Assembly: GCA_963853835.1 (NCBI GenBank)
Contig: OY970827.1
Span: 77,517,234-77,581,233 of the forward strand
Reading direction: 5' to 3'
Length of the DNA: 64,000 nucleotides
From: Calendula officinalis
Taxonomy: Eukaryota; Streptophyta; Magnoliopsida; Asterales; Asteraceae
Shown here: piece by piece, positions 48,306 to 62,788 of the stretch
How positions within the stretch are numbered: position 1 is the stretch's first letter
Layout: each line of letters opens with the position of its first letter
Program-made: the position numbers and the translations under genes
The notes under the pieces: model-generated
What the model was told of the DNA's origin: nothing
The model's input: the letters and a program-made list of their open reading frames with translations, nothing else
The model's database searches: none

Positions 48306-48880
48306 GTGTATGTATGGCGACAAAATTTTATTAGTTTGAGTTTCATGAGAAGTATTATACTCATAAACGTTTATCTCTTTTAAATACAATAATTTAGTTG
48401 ATAGCTTATAATTCCTTGATAAGATCAAAATATAATTTACCAAATGATTTAGTTGGTATTGATTAGTGATGATAAATGTTAGCGACTTGCGATTATTGAA
48501 TTATTATATATTGAATTAGTTATGGTAAACTGATGCAATGACCAATTTTAGTGTTTAGGTAAACTGATGCAGACTAAAAGCTTTCTAATCAAAAGGAAAT
48601 AAAGTTGAAAGTTTGAAGATTTTGAGGTTGTTCTTTTTCTTTTGTTGTATATGAATATGATATGACTATAAATGTTAAAGGGTGTTTGGATATAATTGTG
48701 ATGAGGCACTTTGAAAGTGGTGCTTCTAGAAAAGCAGCCATTACAACTGACATTCCTATTATAAATGCTCGGGATTGTCAAAGGTAGAGTAAGTTGGTTT
48801 TGTGTTTCCATTGTTTAATCGAGTAACTTTGTTTGTTGATGTTTACTTAATTAGCTTAGCTTCTTACGTTTTAGCTATAG

Positions 48881-49345
48881 GAGATATGGCCTCAGAAATG
48901 ATAGACCCGAATTTACCACAAATTATTTCGGTGGCAGCTATTTCATCTTTAGTTGTTGGGGCAACATTAAGTGGTCTGGTTTTACAATAGTTTAATCGAC
49001 TAAGTTGGTTTTCTAGATGTTTACTTAATTACCTTCTTAGTTTGAAGTAAAAAACATGTGAATATTACCCGAATACCAGTTTGACCTATAACTTAGTTTA
49101 ATGTTATTCTTTTGACCAGCTTCCTCCAAGACATGTGGAAACAGTTGCCATAAGGCAGTAACCACTATCTCAGTATGACACACTTCAATCTCGCATTAAG
49201 GATTTAAAACAAGATGCTGAAAATGAGGTTATATAAAAACAATTATACGTGTATGTATTTTCTTATAGTTGCTTCCCTAATATATTATTAGGCAGGGATG
49301 CTGGATCGTATGTGTCAACTGGAAATCAAAATTGTTGTTGTTGCC
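48881..49345 (+). pseudogene. Captured three-exon fragment of a plant coiled-coil (probably plastid) protein
   Basis: Three exon-like pieces: 48881-48990 (MASEMIDPNLPQIISVAAIS), 49120-49227 (LPPRHVETVAIRQ, in-frame stop, then LQSRIKDLKQDAENE) and 49292-49345 (MLDRMCQLE). AG/GT borders are partly kept. From memory these occur in this order in one uncharacterised plant protein family with a plastid signal; I cannot name it. The stop and the loss of both ends make it a relic. Confidence 0.6.
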
Positions 49346-49605
49346 TGTTGGAGAACATTCTTATCACTAATTCCCTGGAACAATTTTTTCTACTGTAATT
49401 AAATAGGCAATCAAATTTGCATTTGGCATACGTGTCCTCAACACGTCAACAATGCCCACGTTTGTTCTTCCAATTATGTAGGGTTTGTCTATAGGGTTTC
49501 TCATCTCCAAATCAAACTTTATTTTTTATCCTAAAATTTTTGCTAATTTTACTTTGGGTTTCTCATCTCCAGATCAAACCTTATTTTTTATTCTAATAAA
49601 TTTGG

Positions 49606-49697
49606 CATACGATCTAAACGGGCTTTTTGGTTGGAAGATGAAGATGGTATTATTCGGGCCCTAGACAGGATCATGCTCCTAGATGAGGGTAATAATG
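49606..49697 (+). pseudogene. Captured exon-like fragment of unknown origin
   Basis: The open frame KRAFWLEDEDGIIRALDRIM ends at a donor-like GATGAGG|GTAATA. The composition is that of a real protein. Family not recognised. Confidence 0.4.
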
Positions 49698-50488
49698 TAA
49701 TATATATATGCAAAGCTAATTATTTAATTCACCAGAGTTGTCATTTATTGTCCTTTATTTAACAAACATCAAACCACTTGTGCTTAATTAGTTAAGATGG
49801 TGTTTGAGATTGCCTATCAAAACTACTTGTGCTTTTTGAAATAATCAGATATATAGTTTCAAATAAGAGTTGCAAGCTGATCATTCAGAAGTGCTTTAAT
49901 TTATAAGATGATTTGTTTCGGTAATCAATCTCATATATCCTTGAAACCAAACCTCAGGTTCTGAAATGTTAATGAAATATTGGTGTTTCTACTGTATAGG
50001 AATGTTTCGAATTTCTTTCCATTTTGTATGTGCAAGGGAAGCAAGACACATACTGGAAATTTAGATGTCATGACGTAAGTTTTTTATTAATTTTTTAATT
50101 GCTTAAAGTACTATCCTAATATATTTTGTATACAAATTCATACATGTTGAGCTAAGAGCTTTTTGCTTAAAGCATTCTGAAGCCCAAAACGAACTCATTC
50201 AAATGGTTTTTTTAAAGTTGAGTATTTTTTTTTAATGTAACTTAAAAAAATGTATTTTGACAATAATAGTTTAGTTTGTTTAACTTGTGCATCTTTAATT
50301 TCGTTTAATTTGTATTTGTATTCTAATTTTAATTATAATTTTTGTTGCTAATTTCTTATTCTACGGGTCGACATGAGCACCCACGTAATTTTTATTGAAT
50401 AAAGAATATTTAAAGGTATTAAAAACCTTACAAAAGTTATAAACAATTTTTATAAGCCACCCGCGATTTATCACGGGTTATAGGCTAG

Positions 50489-51318
50489 TTATATATATAA
50501 GGGAGGAATATCAAATCATATTTGATATATAATGGAATTTCGGAAATTAATATATATATATATATTCTAAATTAAACTTTTAATTAAGTAATAATATATA
50601 ATTAATTACTTTTAATATTTATGCCATTATTTCTATTATAAACAATTATAAGTAAATAAGATAATAAATAAAATATTCGAAAATCCAATCCCTTTTATTT
50701 ATTTAAAATTTCCGAAAAATAATTAATAAATATATATATATATACCGAAAAATTTCGGATATATATATATATATCTAATATTTATCAAATCTTTTAAATT
50801 TTAAATCATATCCTTTTAAAACCCTTTTAAATTTTTGGATATATCACATATCCATAATTTGAATTTTCTCCTTATTTAAACTCCTTTAAATAAGTAAAAA
50901 AGATTTACCCAAATCTTTTATTTATGTATATATATTTTTGAAAAAATATATACCATAATGAAAGATTTCTACTTCCAAATTTGTTTAAATACTTTTTAAA
51001 TAAAAATCCATATAATAAATATATAATCCGAAAATTATATATAAATTATATATTTTAATTTAAAACTTATTTAAATAATTTGAAGATATTGATAAAATCT
51101 TATTTTCCAAAATTCTTGATAATTCCAAACCTTTTGAAATTATCCTAATTTAATATTTAATAAAAAAAATGTTTTTAATTATTAAAATATAAATTACCGA
51201 ATTTTCGGAAATTATTTAAAACAATTTTAAGTTTCCGAAAAATAAATTTTTTTTTATGGATTTCGAATTTAACGTCTAGCATAATTAGACTTGTAAACCA
51301 ATGGCGCTCTGATACCAC
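50489..51318. other. Leader of copia element 2, LTR-proximal part
   Basis: Extremely AT-rich with ATATATATAT runs and TTTCGGA words; no gene. Ends at the primer-binding site. Confidence 0.6.
51306..51317 (-). other. Primer-binding site of copia element 2
   Basis: The minus strand reads TGGTATCAGAGC, complementary to the 3' end of initiator tRNA-Met, one base inside the 5' LTR. Confidence 0.9.
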
Positions 51319-52118
51319 TGTTGGGTTTTCTATGCATCTAGCCACAATTTGTTTAAGACGGAAATAAAAAACAACTTGGTAGAACATTGACCCGATTAAA
51401 ACTATTTGGACCGTTAGGTTTACAATTCTAACGCAACTAGATATTTAATAACTAATAAATATAAATTCAAAACTTACATTCGTAGCACCAGGAGATTGCA
51501 AACTTTGCGATCTAGTACGAGCCAGGTTATCACACCAATGCTAGGATCCAAGAGAGAATCCCTCTATTGGTTCACACCCAAGGGTTATCACGAACAAGAC
51601 GATATACCACAACGTAGTATAAAGCACCTTGAGAAAACAAGTACCAAAACCCGAACCCGAAAACTCTTTCGGTTCGTTCGACGGCGGCGGCACGGCGGAG
51701 CGGCGGCGGGGCAGCGGCGGCAGGCGGTGGTCCGGCGGTGGTGTGGCGACGGCGGTGGTGTTCGGTCGAAGGGGTTCGGCCGAATGGGTACAAGGAGCAA
51801 AAACAAGAGTGTTTTGGTTAATACCCTTTAACCTCTATATATAGTGCACCAACCCTAATTAGAGTCAAACTCTAATTAGGTCAAAACCCGTCACCACCAA
51901 GCCCGGTCCTATCACTAGCCAAGCCCGAAACATTTAATTAGTCAATAACCCATTAACTAATTAAACCTGTTAACCTTATAGTCTATTTAATTAAACAATT
52001 AATTAAACACTACGTTTTTCTCGTGTTCGTTGATTCCTCGAGAGCAACCCGAATAGGACTCTAAAATACCCGAACCGGAATACCGGTTTATTTGATGTGT
52101 TGGACACCAATTCCAACA
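51319..52118 (-). repeat. 5' LTR of copia element 2
   Basis: 800 bp copy of the left LTR; its minus-strand TATA-like motif is near 51835-51845. The adjoining internal bases hold the initiator-Met-tRNA primer-binding site after one spacer base. Confidence 0.96.
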
Positions 52119-52123
52119 GAACC

Positions 52124-54032
<1,909 letters not shown>

Positions 54033-54069
54033 TATTAAAGCCCTTAAGGATCTCCATCATATAACCAAA

Positions 54070-54348
54070 ATGAAGAGTATGTATAAATATAAAGGTGTTC
54101 AAGAGTTGACAATGGCGGAATTCAAAATATGGTTGATGACATTTGATGAGAATAAAGATGGCCGGATTAGCAAACGTGAACTCCGGAAGGCAATCCGGTT
54201 AACTGGAGGAGGTCGGTTCACCTGTTTCAAGGGGTGGTGTGGGGTAAGATCTGTTGATATGAACAGCAATGGTTACATTGATTATGATGAGATTGAGAAA
54301 CTTGTGGAGTTTGCATATAATATTTTGGGTGTGAGAATAATTCGATAA
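54070..54348 (+). CDS. Small two-EF-hand calcium-binding protein (CML-like), 92 residues
   Basis: A single exon. EF-hand 1 has the loop DENKDGRISKRE (about 27-38) and EF-hand 2 has DMNSNGYIDYDE (about 65-76). Both keep the acidic or oxygen ligands at positions 1, 3, 5, 9/12 and the central G-x-I, so calcium binding is expected. It resembles the small plant EF-hand proteins of one paired domain, with a short N-terminal helix (MAEFKIWLMTFD). A later Met (54112) would also keep both hands; the first is chosen for the open frame. The link helix has Cys at FTCFKGWCG. The perfect (TA)62 directly upstream lies in its leader or core promoter. It probably acts as a cytosolic Ca2+ sensor or buffer; target unknown. 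Confidence 0.9.
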   Translation: MKSMYKYKGVQELTMAEFKIWLMTFDENKDGRISKRELRKAIRLTGGGRFTCFKGWCGVRSVDMNSNGYIDYDEIEKLVEFAYNILGVRIIR

Positions 54349-56825
54349 ATTAAAATCTTCGTGTGTTTTCTATTGGTCTTGTTTGATGGTGTTCGGTTTC
54401 GGGTTTGGTTGTAATATATTTGATGCATGAAATTCTATATAGATCGGTGTGGGGTGATTACATATAATAAAATTTTGTAGAGAAATGCTATTTTTATCAA
54501 CTATTCATAACTAGTGTTTTATTTTTGTTCCTTTTTCATGAATAGTATTTTTTTTATAAAATATAATGCTATGAGTATTTTAGTTTATAAATATGGTTTG
54601 TATCTTTGCAAACTCGTCGGTAGACGCATACTCATGCTCCTCGTTGGCCAACAAAGACGATGTATCTTTTTGTGCCGTTCTATTTAAATTGTTGGGCAAT
54701 TTCCAAAAATAGACACAGAGACTTCCATATTTCTTTGAATAAATCTCACTTTCATATTTTCCCAAAATAGATGGGCGATTGTGCAATTGTGATACTTCAC
54801 AAATAATTTGACAAATATCTACTTTTGTGTACGATTGAAGTTGATTTTGTGTGACATATGAGCAGTTTTCTCTTAAGAAGATGTCCTTGATATGGGAATA
54901 ATCCCTGAGGATTCAAAGTTCACACCCTTTGATTTGTTGTTATGATTAAAGATTTGTTGTTTAAACATGGTGATTATTCATCTTCATTGGTATTATGTTT
55001 AGTATGTGATGCATAGTTTAGCTGCTATCATTTATTCGTAGTGATGGTTTAATTACAAAAATGGGTCAAATGAGTTCGGGTTAAAATGCATGTATGGAAA
55101 AGTTTTTCAAAACATGGGAGCGGGTAAATTCACTTTTTTTGTTCACTACATATTCTTTGTTTCTCCAACATATTCTTTTTCTTCTTTTCCTATTATATCA
55201 TAAAACAAATGCAACCGAAGATTTTAAAGAGAATTATTTGAAAGTAATTGGCGGCCATTGAAAAAAAGTTGAAAAGTAGAGTAAAAAGTAGCTATTTTTA
55301 CCCAATACAAGGATTATCCAATAAAATTATTGATTCCACCTACCGATAGTCGAGTAGATCCTGATAAGTCAAAACTTAGTGTGTTATTGCAGTGTGAAGA
55401 CGTTAGGTATGTACTTCGAATTAATATAATCTTGTTCGTTCAGTTTAAATATGTAACTTGTTTTCTTATTAGTTAAAGCACTTAAGGTTTATATATCACT
55501 AACTTGTTAACATTAGTATAAAAGGGGTATTTATTCCAATGTGTAGTTACATGAACATTACAAAATTTAATTGCTAGTATTTCTAGTGGTAATGAAATAC
55601 ATGTTTCTTGAGTGTTGAATACATTCAATTCTTTCATATATTTTTTTTGTTCTTGTTGATTATATGCAACACCCATTCGGGCATGACATCGGTAAATACA
55701 TCGATCCGTCTCTTACTCTATGCTAGTGCATCGGGCCCTTCACTCGCATCCTCGTACAAAAGTTTCTAGAAGACATAATGATCCTACAAACGAGAAAACA
55801 TAAATGCTGAGTTATGTATTTCATATGATTTAATGTAGAGGTGTGGCAAACATACGGGCCATACGCATTGAGTAAGTTTTATGTTCGGGTCAACACGGGC
55901 TGGGTCAACCCCCAATACTTTTTGTCCATTTTTTTTACATTTTGTATGTAATTACATACGATATAAAAGTAGAGTAAATTACAAGAACGTTTCTGAAGCA
56001 TACACCAAATTTCACTCATGGTTCTTACTTTAAAAAATTACACCATTAGTTATTTTTTTTAAAACGTTTTGCATCTATACTCCTTTAACCTAACGTTTGT
56101 TAAATTTTTCTGTTTAAAAATTACACCAGTAGTCCTTTAAATTTACACCTTTAGTCATTTTTCTGTTACATTTAACATACGTTAGGCTAAAAGACTGTAG
56201 CTGCAAAAGGTTTCAAGAAAAAGAAAAAAAGAATTACCAATGTAAAATTTTAAAGTAAAAGACCATACGTAAAATTTCCTCAGGGACCGTCGTTGTAATT
56301 TATATTATCCATATACATAAATTATTTTATTTGAAATAAAGTGATTCTAGGACAATATAAACATTTGAATACACGTCACACGACTTCTAATCTGTTTAAC
56401 TCATTGACCCGTCCTTTTAGCTACATCTTTTTTATATGGGTTTTGTTAATGACAAGGGGCGGTTATTGATTATTGTACAAGTTTTTTATGCGTGTCTTGA
56501 CGTCTAAGGGCTGTCATTATCATTTTCCTTTTTAATATTATTTTACCATTTGACCATTTTCAAACAAATACAACTCAAATTGACACATCTCCTCCATTAA
56601 AAAAGGTTTGAATTCATCACCTCACTGGTAAATTTGTGGGGTTCCAACTGAAAACCAATTGGTTATAAGAGGAGTATCCCAGGACTCTTGTAAAGTGTAA
56701 ACACATTACAGATTCACTTTTTGTCTAATGTGGGACATTACTCAACTGTCAACACTACTATCATATACTTAATTTGGTAGTAATCTAGTGGGAATTTTCA
56801 AAAAGAATCAAAACCTTAATGTGTA
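54349..56825. other. Intergenic region, no gene recognised; one MITE remnant
   Basis: Near 56446-56531 the ends GGGTTTTGTTAATGACA and GGGCTGTCATTATCATTTTCC are a diverged copy of the GGGTTTTGATAATGACAG MITE. 55845-55910 has a hAT-end-like GGGTCAACACGGGC patch. No frame has domain-like content. Confidence 0.45.
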
Positions 56826-59800
56826 TCAACTATCAACAACCTCCTTCTTCTGCTGAACCGATTTGGGCGGGAAAATGTCATTTACATTAGAGTGAAGGGA
56901 AGTATACGATTGCATGTCTTTACAATGGTTTACAACAACTTCTCCCTATAAAATCCAAAATTCGATATTAATAATCAAATTTAGATGATTAAAAATGAAA
57001 AGTACCTTAGGATTGATGATGAAGATTTTTTCCTTTGATATTCCAACTTTGACATAGCTAAACTCATCTGTATCTCTATTTCCAAAACCCGCATAAAACG
57101 GGTTCCAATCAGATGGAAAACATATCCTAATATCCTGCAATGGTCAGTTTTGGTTATTTTGACCCGTTAACTTACTGATGGTCAGTTTTGGTTATATTTA
57201 TCTAGAACCGGTCAAACGAGTTAAAATAAAAAAAAAAACTAGGGGTCGAAAGTCGCTAAAGTGTGTTTCAACTATACAAAACCTCGTATATATGTAGTCA
57301 TTATAGCTGTAAGCCTGTAATAATATAACTTTTGTGATCATATATGACAAATTACCTATTTAGACAAGAATTATAAGGATTTGGGCCAACCTGATCATAT
57401 ATGACAAATTACCTATTTGTTACCCGTTTTGACCCGAACACAACTGGCCCGCCAATATCACAACCACTAATAACTGACTAAGAAACAACTGATTAAGAAC
57501 TAACCTCCAAACAAGCAATTTTAAATTCGTGAGGAGCTCTTCGGATAACTGCAAAAAAAAAAAAAAAAAAAAAACCAGAATAAATAATTATAAAACAATG
57601 CATATAAGATATAAGTATAACCATAATAATACTGTAATAAAAACAGTTCGTTTCTAATTTTGAAAAGTCAAACCTTCACGAAAAAGTGATGGGAAAAGTC
57701 CATCTGGGGAAATAACAACGGGTCCTTCTGGTAAAGTCTTCCCTTCCTGCAATTTAATTTAGTTAAAAAGTCAACTCACTTCAACCAAAAAGTCAACTCA
57801 ATTTACTTACAAACGGGCGCGTGGATTTACCTGCTTAAGGTTGATTAAGAACTGTCGAGTGATATCAGCTTGAGAAATAGAGCGAGCACTAAGAAATAGG
57901 ATTTCATATCCATTTTCCTAATCACACAAATAATATAAGTTACATACCATTAAATTTCTCATATATATAATATTTTAATTTTTATTCAAATGTACCAAGT
58001 AATCGCCGGTTCAAGTTAACCGGCGGTTACCAGTTCCTTAATTTTGAGAACCGGAACTGGAACCTCTTAGGGCGGTTTTATGATTTTAGAACTGGAACCT
58101 CCAAAGTAGTTCTGGTTCCTTAATTTTGAGAACCGGAACTGGAATCTCTTAAGGAGGTTCCATGATTTTAGGAACTGGAACCTCCAAAGCAGTTCTGGAC
58201 TTCCGGTTCCTTAATTTTGAGAACCGAAATCTCTTAGGGCGGTTCCATAATTTTAGGAACTGGAACCTCCAAAGCAGTTCCGGTTCCTTAATTTTGAGAA
58301 CCGGAACTGGAATCTTTTAGGGTGGTTCCATGATTTTAAGAACTGGAACCTCCAAACCAGTGCCGATTCCTTAATTTTGAGAACCGGAACTGGAATCTCT
58401 CAGGGCGGTTCCATGCTTTTAGGAACTGGAACCTCCAAACCAGTTCCGGTTCCAATTCTGGTTACCCACTTTTTCTGCCGACTGGTAATAGAAAGTGGTT
58501 AATTAGTGGAAGAAAGGTAAACCTTGATAGCTGAAAAGAGAGGTGCTACACCAATATGTGTCCAGTCTTTTCCTACCAAAGGCATGAATTGTCCAAGAAC
58601 ATCAGATCTGTTAAAAAATAATATCAAATATTAACTAAATAAATTGTAATAATTACTAAGAAATTAAAAAAAATATATGTTACTTGGTAATTGTTCCATC
58701 AACATCTGAGATTGCAATGTGTGTATCCCATTTCCACAAGAAAATTCTCGCATCAACCTAAAAATGAAAAATAATTGTCAACGTCACAACACACATAAAA
58801 AAATTAATTATAATTATAATTAAAAAAAATTAAAAAATACAAAAAGTACCTGTTGATTTCCGAGAACTGCTGTTGAAAATGTGAAAGTTACGGTGTTTTT
58901 CCCTTGGGTAAGTTTTAATGATTCTAACTGTTTGGGTGTTGGAGTAACTTCTCTTTTCCATTTAATCGGCTTTGATATATTATCCGTTCTTTTAGATCTT
59001 GAAAAAGGCCAAAGGCTCCAGCTTTTACCAGACTCATCACCTGAAATACCTTTCTAATTTTATTTAGTTATAAGACAATTTCTTATTAAAAAAATGATTT
59101 AATTATGTAGGAAATAGATACCTATAGTCTTAAACATTATTTGGCAAATGTCATATAATGATAAAAGTCATAAAACAATAATATATGTTTATTGATGGTG
59201 TATTTTGGCAATTATAAATTTTTAGCTCATCTATATTGAAAATTATAGTTAACGGTTGCAATTCAGGTTCGCATGTTGGCGGGTCAGACATGTTCAACTT
59301 AAAACCGACATTTTTATATAAATGGGTCAGATATCTCAACGCCAATATGTTTACCTTCAATCCGAACAAGATCCATATAATTCATTTAGTTAAACAAGTT
59401 AAACACGTTAAAGGGTCAACGGGAACGAGTCAAACAGGTTGTTATTCCACAAATTCTTCATAAAATACCAAAACATCAAAAGTACTAAACTATACACTAC
59501 GTACAGATATATATATTTTTAGTTTAAATGTAACTATAAGTTACGTTTTGATTATTAAACTATACACTATGTACAAATATATATATTTTTAGATATTTTT
59601 TTAATAATTAAACGGGTTGACAGGTTAACCCATTTATATTATCATCAACCCGAACCTAACCTGTATAACAAATGGTCAGTTGAGTCGAATCAAGACTGGC
59701 CTGAAACTTCTTTACCGCAACCCTGACCTATTTATATTCGTGTCGGTATCAGGTCGGGTTTTTTGTCGGGTCAGAAATTGCCACTCCTAATTTATATTGT

Positions 59801-61405
59801 TAAAAAAACTTTAAAAAAAAACCCTTTTTTTTACCAAAATAACCCGACTATTAACTTGTAATTACTCAAAGTCTCAAACGGACCAATAATATAAACTTAT
59901 GATTACATAAATTACATAAAACAATATAACATTATTACCATTGTTGGAGTTAGTATCCGCATACGATTGTTGTTGCATGATTCTCGCAGCATCTTTTCTG
60001 AGCATATCCCACTTTAACAATATTCTTTTCGGATTATTTAAGAAATACGAAGAAGCATCAACTTTATCCAACTCAAATTCATTAAAACTAGACCACAAAT
60101 TAGGCATAGATTTCGATTTGTGCACAATTTCTTTTTCTTCTGCTTCCATAAGTTTATAACTTTTAATTAAATCACTATCACTTAAAAACTTCCTAATATT
60201 TCCAGGAACCACTTCTACATCGTCCTTAATGCTCTCATGATCAATTGTACATGGAAATGGGTCCGACCCAAATTGGAGTTGACCGTTTGACCTGTCATCT
60301 TTCATTTCTTTTGAAACTTTTTCTTGGGGTTTTTCAGCTTTTTTTGCTTCTTTTTCCTTGTTTGAAATACTATTATTATCAACTTCTTTTGCAGTATCGT
60401 TAGTTATTTTATTATCGTTCGATTTATGTACAAAATGATCTTCTTGTAGAACCAAACTAGCCTCCAATTTCCCTCCAGTGATCTCATTTTTGTCATCTTT
60501 TTTAATTTCCTCGGTTTTTTTATCGTTTGTAGACCATTTTCTTTCCAAAAGATCAGCTGCAATTTCAGCCGATTTCCTATCAGAATTTGAATTATTACCA
60601 TCTGCATATCACAAATTACCATTAAAAAAATTCCTATGAAGAACACTATTCAAACTTTTTTTAATGTAGCCGACTTTTTTGACTTTTATTTTTCTTTTTA
60701 CGATGCCAAGTTTTTGACATTTTACGCAATTTTTTTTCCAATTGCTTATTGACCTTTATTTATTTAAAAATAATGACAGCTCTAGCTGCCATTAAAATAT
60801 TAAGACATGTATCTACAACTTGTACATCATCAATAACCAACTTTGCATTTTAGTAACTATCATTCATTGATGAAAGTATAAACCTTTTATGCATATAATA
60901 ACCCCTTAAAAACTCTTTATTTAACCCCGTTATAAATATGCCCACACAAAAGACGTGATAGATTCGTTATATACATTTTTATCTAATATAACCGTTTATT
61001 ATTAAGAATACACAATATTAACTACTCAAATTATTTATAGTATACAAATTACTGAAAAAAATCAGTAAACATTCTTATGGGCTCAATAAGTGAACTACAC
61101 TTACCGAATTTATAATCTGAACGTTTCGAATCGGACCCTAAGTCTTCTACAAGAAAGTAAGCTTCCCCTTTAGGACTTAAATACATTTGAAAATCGGCTT
61201 GAATTCCATTAACTTTTATATCAACTACTCGTTCTGTTGCTTTCAAAACTCCTTGAAATTTCCCAAATCTAACATACCAAGGAGATGATTTCAAACTACC
61301 ATCTTGTTGTTTAACCACAACAATGTCAATGGCCCCACCAAACGGATGAAACGGGCCAGAAACTGTAGAAACCCCCTGGGTTATAAACCTGCCTACAGCA
61401 TACAT
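56826..61405 (-). CDS. Lipin-type phosphatidate phosphatase (PAH-like), 588 residues
   Basis: Mg2+-dependent phosphatidate phosphatase converting phosphatidate to diacylglycerol at the ER (family knowledge). Ten minus-strand exons: 61405-61105, 60601-59939, 59040-58850, 58757-58684, 58607-58523, 57917-57831, 57746-57674, 57548-57505, 57134-57006, 56945-56826. All GT-AG, phases agree, 1767 nt. The N-LIP domain begins at MYAVGRFITQGVSTVSGPFH and has the conserved glycine in SPKGEAYFLVED. A Lys/Glu/Asp-rich middle follows (exon 2). The C-LIP domain carries the HAD catalytic motif DVDGT (within WDTHIAISDVDGTITKSDVL) and GFGNRDTDE, and the end is QQKKEVVDS. The start at 61405 (MYAVGRF) is preferred over an upstream Met. 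Odd: plant PAH1/PAH2 are about 900 residues; here the middle is much shorter and the SLC-type conserved block before C-LIP was not found. Confidence 0.93.
58030..58460. repeat. Tandem repeat of about 83 bp, five copies, in a lipin-gene intron
   Basis: CCTTAATTTTGAGAACCGGA recurs at about 58036, 58118, 58209, 58286 and 58369 (spacings 77-91). Each unit also holds GGAACTGGAACCTCCAAA. Units contain GGTTCC/GGAACC inverted words, so each can fold. It lies in the intron between exons 57917 and 58607. Confidence 0.85.
59050..59930. other. Lipin-gene intron (59041-59938) with hAT-like remnants
   Basis: Contains GGGTCAGA and GACCTG words and a terminus-like TCGGGTCAGAAATTGCCACTCC (59768-59789), as in hAT-type insertions, plus a direct repeat TAAACTATACACTA (near 59488 and 59558). 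No coding signal. Confidence 0.5.
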
Positions 61406-62788
61406 CTTGACCCAAATTAGGGTTATAAACACGCCATCATCACATCACCAATTTGAAAAGAATTTTATTCAAAAAATTCAAATTTTGTAGCTTTAGAAGT
61501 TAATTGTATCGAAAATTTAAAATTGCCCCACGTTAATGTGAAGCTAATTCTGTACCAAGCTCAAAACCTCGAACGAATATGAACAATGATTGAATATGAA
61601 GTTACGATCAAAAGTTTCTGAATTTGAATACATGCAGATAACCTGTTCGACGAAAAACCTCAATGGGAAAATTATTCTAACGAGAGAAGAATTCTAAGAA
61701 ATTGAAATCCTGTACAGTTTGGAATTGTGGAAAATGTGCGTTCTTGATCAAAGGATTCAATTGCATCATCGATTGACGTAACAAATTCGAGAAATTTACA
61801 CCCGCAACCAACCACCCTGTTTTTTCTCCTATTGGATTAAAAGTGGAATTAGGAGAATATGCAATTGGGTCGACAATCTGACCTGGAGAGAAGAAATGCA
61901 GAGAGAAAGATTGAAGGGGTGACCGTTATTTTGCGATTTAGGTTTTTTTTTTCTTCTTGAAATTTGGATGATTTTATGGAGAGAATACGTAGTTTTGTTC
62001 ATGGAGATTCGAGTTACGTGTGTAGGGGAGGTGGGGGTAATTGGGACATAATTGTCCATTTGATATTTCTTCTTTCTCAATCTCAACTGTTAACTGACTC
62101 AATACTATGCTTTTGATTTTATTATTTTTCACATTTTGTCACCATCAATTTTATTTTGTTATGCATTTGCTCGAAATGATGTAAAAATATGGATTTATGT
62201 GGTTTTATAAAATTGTTTTGGTATATATAGATAGAGTTAACAAAAAAATATGAATACTTGGCATAAATATAATTGCTCTGAACGATAATAACGATATTCA
62301 ATTTTCTTCAAATAAATGATATGTTTGCCAAATCGGCGTCACATTAGTTCGACCAAACACATTACAAACCCCCGACCAAACCCACGTAGCAGGCGATCAA
62401 ACACATGAAGAGATTTGATGAGAGATCCACAAATATTGGTTTGCATATATGTTATTCATGCATGTATACATATATGTTATTGCCCATGTATGTTATTAAT
62501 GTATGTATGCATAAGTGTTCTTTGTGCATATATGTTTTTTAGTATTTTTGATTTTTTTTTAAATATATGTTTAATTTGGGTTAAATGTTATTAGTTTGCA
62601 TATGTATTGACTAAATCGTGTATGCTTCTTGAGTGCTCTACCTATCGAGCCAAACTCGAGTCTAGCTAAAGTAAATCAAGTCGAGCTCGAGCCCTATCAA
62701 GCTTAAGTTCATCTCGACTCATTTGCAACTTCAGATACTATCATGTACAAATGTATATCGGTCTCGAAATATTTGTAATAGTTGAAGT
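61406..62788. other. Lipin 5' UTR and upstream region
   Basis: 61430-62050 probably holds the lipin leader and promoter. 62340-62700 has repeat-like words (GACCAAACACA, TATGTTATT, CGAGCTCGAG). No gene seen. Confidence 0.45.

Larger units (their letters stand above)
47608..49605 (+). repeat. Direct repeat pair inside the Helitron (47608-47775 and 49428-49605)
   Basis: Both start ACGTGTCCTCAACACGTCAA and run through GGGTTTCTCATCTCCAAATC to TTATTCTAATAAATTT with few differences. This suggests two Helitron 5' regions were joined, or that one was duplicated internally. Confidence 0.8.
47534..50488 (+). mobile_element. Non-autonomous Helitron, 2.95 kb, with captured gene fragments
   Basis: 5' end A|TCTCTAATAAAAGAAAAGG (47533/47534). 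The 3' end has the hairpin CCCGCGATTTATCACGGG (50459-50477) followed by CTAG and T (50485-50489). Insertion between A and T without target duplication fits Helitrons. No Rep/helicase frame. It holds exon-like pieces of at least two host genes (separate entries), and a roughly 170-bp segment beginning CGTGTCCTCAACACGTCAAC repeated at 47608 and 49428. Confidence 0.85.
37780..52118 (-). mobile_element. Ty1/copia LTR retrotransposon 2, 14.3 kb including nested insertions
   Basis: Two 800-bp LTRs (37780-38579 and 51319-52118) begin TG and end CA, with the 5-bp target duplication GAACC (37775-37779 and 52119-52123). Gag and pol lie on the minus strand in copia order. A polypurine tract (complement of GTCTCCCACTTGG) adjoins the left LTR, and the primer-binding-site complement GCTCTGATACCA is at 51306-51317. 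Without the solo LTR (42658-46009) and the Helitron (47534-50488) the element is about 8 kb. By eye the LTRs differ at about 22 of 800 positions. Confidence 0.96.

Noticed and set aside
58030..58460. CRISPR-like regular repeats
   Set aside because: The units are contiguous tandem copies without unique spacers, in an intron of a plant gene.
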